A program made the position numbers and the translations under genes. From assembly GCA_963920705.1 (NCBI GenBank), contig OY987232.1, positions 9,240,200 to 9,304,199 of the forward strand: 64,000 nt of DNA. Reading direction: 5' to 3'. Positions 38,761-50,986 of the stretch are shown in pieces (position 1 is the stretch's first letter; every line of letters begins with the position of its first letter). The stretch is from Odiellus spinosus. Taxonomy: Eukaryota > Arthropoda > Arachnida > Opiliones > Phalangiidae. The notes below the pieces were generated by a model. The model did no database searches and was not told the origin of the DNA. It saw only the letters and a list, made by a program, of their open reading frames with translations.

Positions 38761-40812
38761 AAAACCGTGATTTGAAAAACGTGATTTGAAAAACGTTATT
38801 TGAAAAACGTGATTTGAAAATAGTGATTTGAAAATCGTGATTTGAAAATCCTAATTTGAAAAACATGATTTGAGAAACATTATTTGAAAAATATGATTTG
38901 AAAATCATAATTTGAAAATCATGATTTGAAAATCATGATTTGAAAATCATGATTTGAAAATCATGATTTGAAAATCATGATTTGAAAACCATGATTTGAA
39001 AATCATGATTTGAAAATCAAGATTTGAAAAATATGATTTTAAAAAACATGATTTGAAAATATGATTTGAAAATCATGATTTGAAAATTATGATTTGAAAA
39101 ATATGATTTAAAAAACATGATTTGAAAAACATGATTTGAAAAATATGATTTGAAAAACATGATTTGAAAAACGATGTGACAAACATGATTTGAAAAACAT
39201 GATTTGAGAAACATGATTTGAAAAACATGATTTGAAAAAATGACTTGAAAAACAGGATTTGAAAAACATGATTTGAAAAACATTTGAAAAACATGATTTG
39301 AAAATCGTGATTTGAAAATCGTGATTTGAAAATCGTGATTTGAAAAGCGTGATTTGAAAATCGTGATTTGAAAATCGTGATTTGAAAATCGTGATTTGAA
39401 AATCGTGATTTGAAAATCGTGATTTGAAAATCATGATTTGAAAATCGTGATTTGAAAATCGTGATTTGAAAATCGTGATTTGAAAATCGTGATTTGAAAA
39501 TCGTGATTTGAAAATCGTGATTTGAAAATCGTGATTTGAAAATCGTGATTTGAAAATCGTGATTTGAAAATCGTGATTTGAAAATCGTGATTTGAAAATC
39601 GTGATTTGAAAATCGTGATTTGAAAATCGTGATTTGAAAATCGTGATTAGAAAATCGTGATTTGAAAATCGTGATTTGAAAATCGTGATTTGAAAATCGT
39701 GATTTGAAAATCGTGGTTTGAAAATCGTGGTTTGAAAATCGTGATTTGAAAACCGTGATTTGAAAATCGTGATTTGAAAACCGTGATTTGAAAATCGTGA
39801 TTTGAAAATCGTGATTTGAAAATCGTGATTTGAAAAACGTGGTTTGAAAAACGTGATTTGAAAAACGTGATTTGAAAAACGTGATTTGAAAAACGTGATT
39901 TGAAAAACGTGATTTGAAAAACGTGATTTGAAAAACGTGATTTGAAAAACGTGATTTGAAAAACGTGATTTGAAAAACGTGATTTGAAAAACGTGATTTG
40001 AAAAACGTGATTTGAAAAACGTGATTTGAAAAACGTGATTTGAAAAACGTGATTTGAAAAACGTGATTTGAAAAACGTGATTTGAAAAACGTGATTTGAA
40101 AAACGTGATTTGAAAAACGTGATTTGAAAAACGTGATTTGAAAAACGTGATTTGAAAAACGTGATTTGAAAATCGTGATTTGAAAATCGTGATTTAAAAA
40201 TCGTGATTTGAAAATCGTGATTTGAAAAACGTGATTTGAAAAACGTGATTTGAAAAACGTGATTTGAAAAACGTGATTTGAAAAACGTGATTTGAAAAAC
40301 GTGATTTGAAAAACGTGATTTGAAAAACGTGATTTTAAAAACGTGATTTGAAAAACGTGATTTGAAAAACGTGATTTGAAAAACGTGATTTGAAAAACGT
40401 GATTTGAAAATCGTGATTTGAAAATCGTGATTTGAAAATCGTGATTTGAAAATCGTGATTTGAAAATCGTGATTTGAAAATCGTGATTTGAAAATCGTGA
40501 TTTGAAAATCGTGATTTGAAAATCGTGATTTGAAAATCGTGATTTGAAAATCGTGATTTGAAAATCGTGATTTGAAAATCGTGATTTGAAAATCGTGATT
40601 TGAAAATCGTGATTTGAAAATCGTGATTTGAAAATCGTGATTTGAAAATCGTGATTTGAAAATCGTGATTTGAAAATCGTGATTTGAAAATCGTGATTTG
40701 AAAATCGTGATTTGAAAATCGTGATTTGAAAATCGTGATTTGAAAATCGTGATTTGAAAATCGTGATTTGAAAATCGTGATTTGAAAATCGTGATTTGAA
40801 AATCGTGATTTG
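38761..40812. repeat. 2,052-bp higher-order repeat, copy 1
   Basis: It begins AACCGTG, AACGTTATTTG and a rare AATAGTGATTTG unit (38819), then ACATTATTTG, AATATG, CATAATTTG, CATGATTTG units with one ACCATG, a junction, the marker at 39171, a CGTGATTTGAAAAT tract with one CATGATTTG near 39432, CGTGGTTTG units, and a long CGTGATTTGAAAAA tract with a TTTTAAAA variant at 40336. Confidence 0.9.
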
Positions 40813-42470
40813 AAAACCGTGATTTGAAAAACGTGATTTGAAAAACGTTATTTGAAAAACGTGATTTGAAAATAGTGATTTGAAAATCGTGATTTGAAAA
40901 TCCTAATTTGAAAAACATGATTTGAGAAACATTATTTGAAAAATATGATTTGAAAATCATAATTTGAAAATCATGATTTGAAAATCATGATTTGAAAATC
41001 ATGATTTGAAAATCATGATTTGAAAATCATGATTTGAAAACCATGATTTGAAAATCATGATTTGAAAATCAAGATTTGAAAAATATGATTTTAAAAAACA
41101 TGATTTGAAAATATGATTTGAAAATCATGATTTGAAAATTATGATTTGAAAAATATGATTTAAAAAACATGATTTGAAAAACATGATTTGAAAAATATGA
41201 TTTGAAAAACATGATTTGAAAAACGATGTGACAAACATGATTTGAAAAACATGATTTGAGAAACATGATTTGAAAAACATGATTTGAAAAAATGACTTGA
41301 AAAACAGGATTTGAAAAACATGATTTGAAAAACATTTGAAAAACATGATTTGAAAATCGTGATTTGAAAATCGTGATTTGAAAATCGTGATTTGAAAAGC
41401 GTGATTTGAAAATCGTGATTTGAAAATCGTGATTTGAAAATCGTGATTTGAAAATCGTGATTTGAAAATCGTGATTTGAAAATCATGATTTGAAAATCGT
41501 GATTTGAAAATCGTGATTTGAAAATCGTGATTTGAAAATCGTGATTTGAAAATCGTGATTTGAAAATCGTGATTTGAAAATCGTGATTTGAAAATCGTGA
41601 TTTGAAAATCGTGATTTGAAAATCGTGATTTGAAAATCGTGATTTGAAAATCGTGATTTGAAAATCGTGATTTGAAAATCGTGATTTGAAAATCGTGATT
41701 AGAAAATCGTGATTTGAAAATCGTGATTTGAAAATCGTGATTTGAAAATCGTGATTTGAAAATCGTGGTTTGAAAATCGTGGTTTGAAAATCGTGATTTG
41801 AAAACCGTGATTTGAAAATCGTGATTTGAAAACCGTGATTTGAAAATCGTGATTTGAAAATCGTGATTTGAAAATCGTGATTTGAAAAACGTGGTTTGAA
41901 AAACGTGATTTGAAAAACGTGATTTGAAAAACGTGATTTGAAAAACGTGATTTGAAAAACGTGATTTGAAAAACGTGATTTGAAAAACGTGATTTGAAAA
42001 ACGTGATTTGAAAAACGTGATTTGAAAAACGTGATTTGAAAAACGTGATTTGAAAAACGTGATTTGAAAAACGTGATTTGAAAAACGTGATTTGAAAAAC
42101 GTGATTTGAAAAACGTGATTTGAAAAACGTGATTTGAAAAACGTGATTTGAAAAACGTGATTTGAAAAACGTGATTTGAAAAACGTGATTTGAAAATCGT
42201 GATTTGAAAATCGTGATTTAAAAATCGTGATTTGAAAATCGTGATTTGAAAAACGTGATTTGAAAAACGTGATTTGAAAAACGTGATTTGAAAAACGTGA
42301 TTTGAAAAACGTGATTTGAAAAACGTGATTTGAAAAACGTGATTTGAAAAACGTGATTTTAAAAACGTGATTTGAAAAACGTGATTTGAAAAACGTGATT
42401 TGAAAAACGTGATTTGAAAAACGTGATTTGAAAAACGTGATTTGAAAAACGTGATTTGAAAAACGTGATT
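40813..42470. repeat. 2,052-bp higher-order repeat, copy 2
   Basis: All landmarks of copy 1 recur 2,052 bp later: AATAGTGATTTG near 40872, ACATTATTTG at 40930, the ACCATG unit at 41039 and the marker at 41223. Two units have been lost before the TTTTAAAA variant (42360), reducing the offset to 2,024. The right part runs into a CGTGATTTGAAAAA tract. Confidence 0.9.
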
Positions 42471-45400
42471 TGATAAACGTGATTTGTTAAACGTGATTTG
42501 AAAAACGTGATTTGAAAAACGTGATTTGAAAAACGTGATTTGAAAAACGTGATTTGAAATAGTGATTTGAAAAACGTGATTTGAAAAACGTGATTTGAAA
42601 AACGTGATTTGAAAAACGTGATTTGAAAAACGTGATTTGAAAAACATGATTTGAAAAACATGATTTGAAAAACATGATTTGAAAAACGATGTGACAAACA
42701 TAATTTGAAAAACATGATTTGAGAAACATGATTTGAAAAACATGATTTGAAAAAATGACTTGAAAAACAGGATTTGTAAACATGATTTGAAAAACATTTG
42801 AAAAACATGATTTGAAAATCGTGATTTGAAAATCGTGATTTGAAAATCGTGATTTGAAAATCGTGATTTGAAAATCGTGATTTGAAAATCGTGATTTTAA
42901 AATCGTGATTTTAAAATCGTGATTTGAAAATCGTGATTTGAAAAGCGTGATTTGAAAATCGTGATTTGAAAATCGTGATTTGAAAATCGTGATTTGAAAA
43001 TCGTGATTTGAAAATCGTGATTTGAAAATCGTGATTTGAAAATCGTGATTTGAAAATCGTGATTTGAAAATCGTGATTTGAAAATCGTGATTTGAAAATC
43101 GTGATTTGAAAATCGTGATTTGAAAAACATGATTTGAGAAACATGATTTGAAAAACATGATTTGAAAAAATGACTTGAAAAACAGGATTTGAAAAACATG
43201 ATTTGAAAAACATTTGAAAAACATGATTTGAAAATCGTGATTTGAAAAACGTGATTTGAAAAACGTGATTTGAAAAACGTGATTTGAAAAACGTGATTTG
43301 AAAAACGTGATTTGAAAAACGTGATTTGAAAAACGTGATTTGAAAAACGTGATTTGAAAAACGTGATTTGAAAAACGTGATTTGAAAAACGTGATTTGAA
43401 AAACGTGATTTGAAAAACGTGATTTGAAAAACGTGATTTTAAAAACGTGATTTGAAAAACGTGATTTGAAAAACGTGATTTGAAAAACGTGATTTGAAAA
43501 ACGTGATTTGAAAAACGTGATTTGAAAAACGTGATTTGAAAAACGTGATTTGATAAACGTGATTTGTTAAACGTGATTTGAAAAACGTGATTTGAAAAAC
43601 GTGATTTGAAAAACGTGATTTGAAAAACGTGATTTGAAAAACGTGATTTGAAAAACGTGATTTGAAAAACGTGATTTGAAAAACGTGATTTGAAAAACGT
43701 GATTTGAAAAACGTGATTTGAAAAACATGATTTGAAAAACATGATTTGAAAAACATGATTTGAAAAACGATGTGACAAACATAATTTGAAAAACATGATT
43801 TGAAAAACGATGTGACAAACATAATTTGAAAAACATGATTTGAGAAACATGATTTGAAAAACATGATTTGAAAAAATGACTTGAAAAACAGGATTTGAAA
43901 AACATGATTTGAAAAACATTTGAAAAACATGATTTGAAAATCGTGATTTGAAAATCGTGATTTGAAAATCGTGATTTGAAAATCGTGATTTGAAAATCGT
44001 GATTTGAAAATCGTGATTTGAAAATCGTGATTTGAAAATCGTGATTTGAAAATCGTGATTTGAAAATCGTGATTTGAAAATCGTGATTTGAAAATCGTGA
44101 TTTGAAAATCGTGATTTGAAAATCGTGATTTGAAAATCGTGATTTGAAAATCGTGATTTGAAAATCGTGATTTGAAAATCGTGATTTGAAAATCGTGATT
44201 TGAAAATCGTGATTTGAAAATCGTGATTTGAAAAACATGATTTGAGAAACATGATTTGAAAAACATGATTTGAAAAAATGACTTGAAAAACAGGATTTGA
44301 AAAACATGATTTGAAAAACATTTGAAAAACATGATTTGAAAATCGTGATTTGAAAATCGTGATTTGAAAAGCGTGATTTGAAAATCGTGATTTGAAAATC
44401 GTGATTTGAAAATCGTGATTTGAAAATCGTGATTTGAAAACCGTGATTTGAAAAACGTGATTTGAAAAACGTTATTTGAAAATCGTGATTTGAAAATCGT
44501 GATTTGAAAATCGTGATTTGAAAATCGTGATTTGAAAATCCTAATTTGAAAAACATGATTTGAGAAACATGATTTGAAAAATATGATTTGAAAATCATGA
44601 TTTGAAAATCATGATTTGAAAATCATGATTTGAAAATCATGATTTGAAAATCATGATTTGAAAATCAAGATTTGAAAAATATGATTTTAAAAAACATGAT
44701 TTGAAAATCATGATTTGAAAATCATGATTTGAAAATTATGATTTGAAAAATATGATTTAAAAAACATGATTTGAAAAACATGATTTGAAAAACATGATTT
44801 GAAAAACGATGTGACAAACATGATTTGAAAAACATGATTTGAGAAACATGATTTGAAAAACATGATTTGAAAAAATGACTTGAAAAACAGCATTTGAAAA
44901 ACATGATTTGAAAAACATTTGAAAAACATGATTTGAAAATCGTGATTTGAAAAGCGTGATTTGAAAATCGTGATTTGAAAATCGTGATTTGAAAATCGTG
45001 ATTTGAAAATCGTGATTTGAAAATCGTGATTTGAAAATCGTGATTTGAAAATCGTGATTTGAAAATCGTGATTTGAAAATCGTGATTTGAAAATCGTGAT
45101 TTGAAAATCGTGATTTGAAAATCGTGATTTGAAAATCGTGATTTGAAAATCGTGATTTGAAAATCGTGATTTGAAAATCGTGATTTGAAAATCGTGATTT
45201 GAAAATCGTGATTTGAAAATCGTGATTTGAAAATCGTGATTTGAAAATCGTGATTTGAAAATCGTGATTTGAAAATCGTGATTTGAAAATCGTGATTTGA
45301 AAATCGTGATTTGAAAATCGTGATTTGAAAATCGTGATTTGAAAATCGTGATTTGAAAATCGTGATTTGAAATCGTGATTTGAAAATCGTGATTTGAAAA

Positions 45401-48400
45401 TCGTGATTTGAAAATCGTGATTTGAAAATCGTGATTTGAAAATCGTGATTAGAAAATCGTGATTTGAAAATCGTGATTTGAAAATCGTGATTTGAAAATC
45501 GTGATTTGAAAATCGTGATTTGAAAACCGTGATTTGAAAAACGTGATTTGAAAAACGTTATTTGAAAAACGTGATTTGAAAATCGTGATTTGAAAATCGT
45601 GATTTGAAAATCGTGATTTGAAAATCCTAATTTGAAAAACATGATTTGAGAAACATGATTTGAAAAATATGATTTGAAAATCATAATTTGAAAATCATGA
45701 TTTGATAATCATGATTTGAAAATCATGATTTGAAAATCATGATTTGAAAATCATGATTTGAAAATCATGATTTGAAAATCATGATTTGAAAATCATGATT
45801 TGAAAATCATGATTTGAAAATCATGATTTGAAAATCAAGATTTGAAAAATATGATTTTAAAAAACATGATTTGAAAATCATGATTTGAAAATCATGATTT
45901 GAAAATTATGATTTGAAAAATATGATTTAAAAAACATGATTTGAAAAACATGATTTGAAAAATATGATTTGAGAAACATGATTTGAAAAACATGATTTGA
46001 AAAAATGACTTGAAAAACAGGATTTGAAAAACATGATTTGAAAAACATGATTTGAAAAACATTTGAAAAACATGATTTGAAAATCGTGATTTGAAAATCG
46101 TGATTTGAAAAGCGTGATTTGAAAATCGTGATTTGAAAATCGTGATTTGAAAATCGTGATTTGAAAATCGTGATTTGAAAATCGTGATTTGAAAATCGTG
46201 ATTTGAAAATCGTGATTTGAAAATCGTGATTTGAAAAACGTGATTTGAAAAACGTGATTTGAAAAACGTGATTTGAAAAACGTGATTTGAAAAACGTGAT
46301 TTGAAAAACGTGATTTGAAAAACGTGATTTGAAAAACGTGATTTGAAAAACGTGATTTGAAAAACGTGATTTGAAAAACGTGATTTGAAAAACGTGATTT
46401 GAAAAACGTGATTTGAAAAACGTGATTTGAAAAACGTGATTTGAAAAACGTGATTTGAAAATCGTGATTTGAAAATCGTGATTTGAAAATCGTGATTTGA
46501 AAATCGTGATTTGAAAAACGTGATTTGAAAAACGTGATTTGAAAAACGTGATTTGAAAAACGTGATTTGAAAAACGTGATTTGAAAAACGTGATTTGAAA
46601 AACGTGATTTGAAAAACGTGATTTGAAAAACGTGATTTGAAAAACGTGATTTTAAAAACGTGATTTGAAAAACGTGATTTGAAAAACGTGATTTGAAAAA
46701 CGTGATTTGAAAAACGTGATTTGAAAAACGTGATTTGAAAAACGTGATTTGAAAAACGTGATTTGAAAAACGTGATTTGAAAAACGTGATTTGAAAAACG
46801 TGATTTGAAAAACGTGATTTGATAAACGTGATTTGTTAAACGTGATTTGAAAAACGTGATTTGAAAAACGTGATTTGAAAAACGTGATTTGAAAAACGTG
46901 ATTTGAAAAACGTGATTTGAAAAACGTGATTTGAAAAACGTGATTTGAAAAACGTGATTTGAAAAACGTGATTTGAAAAACGTGATTTGAAAAACATGAT
47001 TTGAAAAACATGATTTGAAAAACGATGTGACTAACATAATTTGAAAAACATGATTTGAGAAACATGATTTGAAAAATATGATTTGAAAAAATGACTTGAA
47101 AAACAGGATTTGAAAAACATGATTTGAAAAACATTTGAAAAACATGATTTGAAAATCGTGATTTGAAAATCGTGATTTGAAAATCGTGATTTGAAAATCG
47201 TGATTTGAAAATCGTGATTTGAAAATCGTGATTTGAAAATCGTGATTTGAAAATCGTGATTTGAAAATCGTGATTTGAAAATCGTGATTTGAAAATCGTG
47301 ATTTGAAAATCGTGATTTGAAAATCGTGATTTGAAAATCGTGATTTGAAAATCGTGATTTGAAAATCGTGATTTGAAAATCGTGATTTGAAAATCGTGAT
47401 TTGAAAATCGTGATTTGAAAATCGTGATTTGAAAATCGTGATTTGAAAATCGTGATTTGAAAATCGTGATTTGAAAATCGTGATTTGAAAATCGTGATTT
47501 GAAAATCGTGATTTGAAAATCGTGATTTGAAAATCGTGATTTGAAAATCGTGATTTGAAAATCGTGATTTGAAAATCGTGATTTGAAAATCGTGATTTGA
47601 AAATCGTGATTTGAAAATCGTGATTTGAAAATCGTGATTTGAAAATCGTGATTTGAAAATCGTGGTTTGAAAATCGTGGTTTGAAAATCGTGGTTTGAAA
47701 ATCGTGATTTGAAAACCGTGATTTGAAAATCGTGATTTGAAAATCGTGATTTGAAAATCGTGATTTGAAAAACGTGGTTTGAGAAACGTGATTTGAAAAA
47801 CGTGATTTGAAAAACGTGATTTGAAAAACGTGATTTGAAAAACGTGATTTGAAAAACGTGATTTGAAAAACGTGATTTGAAAAACGTGATTTGAAAAACG
47901 TGATTTGAAAAACGTGATTTGAAAAACGTGATTTGAAAAACGTGAATTGAAAAACGTGTATTGAAAAACGTGATTTGAAAAACGTGACTTGAAAAACGTG
48001 ACTTGAAAAACGTGATTTGAAAAACGTGATTTGAAACACGTGATTTGAAAAACGTGATTTGAAAAACGTGATTTGAAAAACGTGATTTGAAAAACGTGAT
48101 TTGAAAAACGTGATTTGAAAAACGTGATTTGAAAAACGTGATTTGAAAAACGTGATTTGAAAAACGTGATTTGAAAAACGTGATTTGAAAAACGTGATTT
48201 GAAAAACGTGATTTGAAAAACGTGATTTGAAAATCGTGATTTGAAAAACGTGATTTGAAAAACGTGATTTGAAAAACGTGATTTGAAAAACGTGATTTGA
48301 AAAACGTGATTTGAAAAACGTGATTTGAAAATCGTGATTTGAAAATCGTGATTTGAAAATCGTGATTTGAAAATCGTGATTTGAAAATCGTGATTTGAAA

Positions 48401-48761
48401 ATCGTGATTTGAAAATCGTGATTTGAAAATCGTGATTTGAAAATCGTGATTTGAAAATCGTGATTTGAAAATCGTGATTTGAAAATCGTGATTTGAAAAA
48501 CGTGATTTGAAAAACGTGATTTGAAAAACGTGACTTGAAAAACGTGACTTGAAAAACGTGACTTGAAAAACGTGATTTGAAAAACGTGATTTGAAAAACG
48601 TGATTTGAAAAACGTGATTTGAAAAACGTTATTTAAAACCGTGATTTGTAAAACATGATTTGAGAAACATGATTTGAAAAACATGATTTGAAAAAATGAC
48701 TTGAAAAACAGGATTTGAAAAACATGATTTGAACAACAATTGAAAATCATGATTTGAAAAT
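42471..48761. repeat. CGTGATTTGAAAAA tracts alternating with marker modules
   Basis: Markers lie at 42686, 43767, 43807, 44806 and 47022. A rare pair of adjacent units, TTTGATAAACG and TTTGTTAAACG, occurs near 42471, 43551 and 46820 and ties these tracts together as copies. Homogeneous CGTGATTTGAAAAA tracts lie at about 43246-43725, 46222-46985 and 47763-48330. The last has scattered CGTGACTTG and CGTGAATTG variants. A marker-like module without ACGATGTGAC lies near 45960-46060. A module with GAACAACAATTG closes the zone. Confidence 0.87.
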
Positions 48762-50986
48762 CATGGTTTGAAAATCATGGTTTGAAAATCATGGTTTGAA
48801 AATCATGGTTTGAAAATCATGGTTTGAAAATCATGGTTTGAAAATCATGGTTTGAAAATCATGGTTTGAAAATCATGGTTTGAAAATCATGGTTGGAAAA
48901 TCATGGTTGGAAAATCATGGTTGGAAAATCATGGTTGGAAAATCATGGTTGGAAAATCATGGTTGGAAAATCATGGTTGGAAAATCATGGTTGGAAAATC
49001 ATGGTTGGAAAATCATGGTTGGAAAATCATGGTTGGAAAATCATGGTTGGAAAATCATGGTGGGAAAATCATGGTGGGAAAATCATGGTGGGAAAATCAT
49101 GGTGGGAAAATCATGGTGGGAAAATCATGGTGGGAAAATCATGGTGGGAAAATCATGGTGGGAAAATCATGGTGGGAAAATCATGGTGGGAAAATCATGG
49201 TGGGAAAATCATGGTGGGAAAATCATGGTGGGAAAATCATGGTGGGAAAATCATGGTGGGAAAAACATGGTGGGAAAAACATGGTGGGAAAAACATGGTT
49301 TGAAAATCATGATTTGAAAATCATGATTTGAAAAACATGATTTGAAAATCATGATTTAAAATCATGATTTGAAAAACATGATTTGAAAAACGATATGACA
49401 AACATGATTTGAAAAACATGATTTGAAAAACATGATTTGAAAAACAAGATTAGAAAAACGTGATTTGAAAAACATGATTTGAAAAACGATGTGACAAGCA
49501 TGATTTGAAAAACATGATTTGAGAAACATGATTTGAAAAACATGATTGGAAAAAATGACTTGAAAAACAGGATTTGAAAAACCTGATTTGAACAACAATT
49601 GAAAATCATGATTTGAAAATCATGGTTTGAAAATCATGGTTTGAAAATCATGGTTTGAAAATCATGGTTTGAAAATCATGGTTTGAAAATCATGGTTTGA
49701 AAATCATGGTTTGAAAATCATGGTTTGAAAATCATGGTTTGAAATTCATGGTTTGAAAAATATGATTTAAAAAACATGATTTGAAAAACATGATTTGAAA
49801 AACATGATTTGAAAAACATGATTTGAAAAACGATGTGACAAACATGATTTGAAAAACATGATTTGAGAAACATGATTTGAAAAACATGATTTGAAAAAAT
49901 GACTTGAAAAACAGGATTTGAAAAACATGATTTGAAAAACATTTGAAAAACATGATTTGAAAATCGTGATTTGAAAATCGTGATTTGAAAAGCGTGATTT
50001 GAAAATCGTGATTTGAAAATCGTGATTTGAAAATCGTGATTTGAAAATCGTGATTTGAAAATCGTGATTTGAAAATCGTGATTTGAAAATCGTGATTTGA
50101 AAATCGTGATTTGAAAATCGTGATTTGAAAATCGTGATTTGAAAATCGTGATTTGAAAATCGTGATTTGAAAATCGTGATTTGAAAATCGTGATTTGAAA
50201 ATCGTGATTTGAAAATCGTGATTTGAAAATCGTGATTTGAAAATCGTGATTTGAAAATCGTGATTTGAAAATCGTGATTTGAAAATCGTGATTTGAAAAT
50301 CGTGATTTGAAAATCGTGATTTGAAAATCGTGATTTGAAAATCGTGATTTGAAAATCGTGATTTGAAAATCGTGATTTGAAAATCGTGATTTGAAAATCG
50401 TGATTTGAAAATCGTGATTTGAAAATCGTGATTTGAAAATCGTGATTTGAAAATCGTGATTTGAAAATCGTGATTTGAAAATCGTGGATTGAAAATCGTG
50501 ATTTGAAAACCGTGATTTGAAAAACGTGATTTGAAAAACGTGATTTGAAAAACGTGATTTGAAAATCGTGATTTGAAAATCGTGATTTGAAAATCGTGAT
50601 TTGAAAATCGTGATTTGAAAATCGTGATTTGAAAATCGTGATTTGAAAATCGTGATTTGAAAATCCTAATTTGAAAAACATGATTTGAGAAACATGATTT
50701 GAAAAACATGATTTGAAAAACATGATTTGAAAATCATGATTTGAAAATCATGATTTGAAAATCATGATTTGAAAATCATGATTTGAAAATCATGATTTGA
50801 AAATCATGATTTGAAAATCATGATTTGAAAATCATGATTTGAAAATCATGATTTGAAAATCATGATTTGAAAATCATGATTTGAAAATCATGATTTGAAA
50901 ATCATGATTTGAAAATCATGATTTGAAAATCATGATTTGAAAATCATGATTTGAAAATCATGATTTGAAAATCATGATTTGAAAAT
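48762..50986. repeat. ~2.25-kb higher-order repeat with CATGG ladder, copy 1
   Basis: CATGGTTTGAAAAT (48762-48887, 9 units) is followed by CATGGTTGGAAAAT (48888-49055, 12 units) and CATGGTGGGAAAAT (49056-49293, 17 units, the last ones ending AAAAA). A module follows with CGATATGAC (49390) and ACGATGTGAC (49486), then ten CATGGTTTG units (49621-49760), another marker module (49830), a CGTGATTTGAAAAT tract, and 19 CATGATTTGAAAAT units (50721-50986). Confidence 0.94.
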
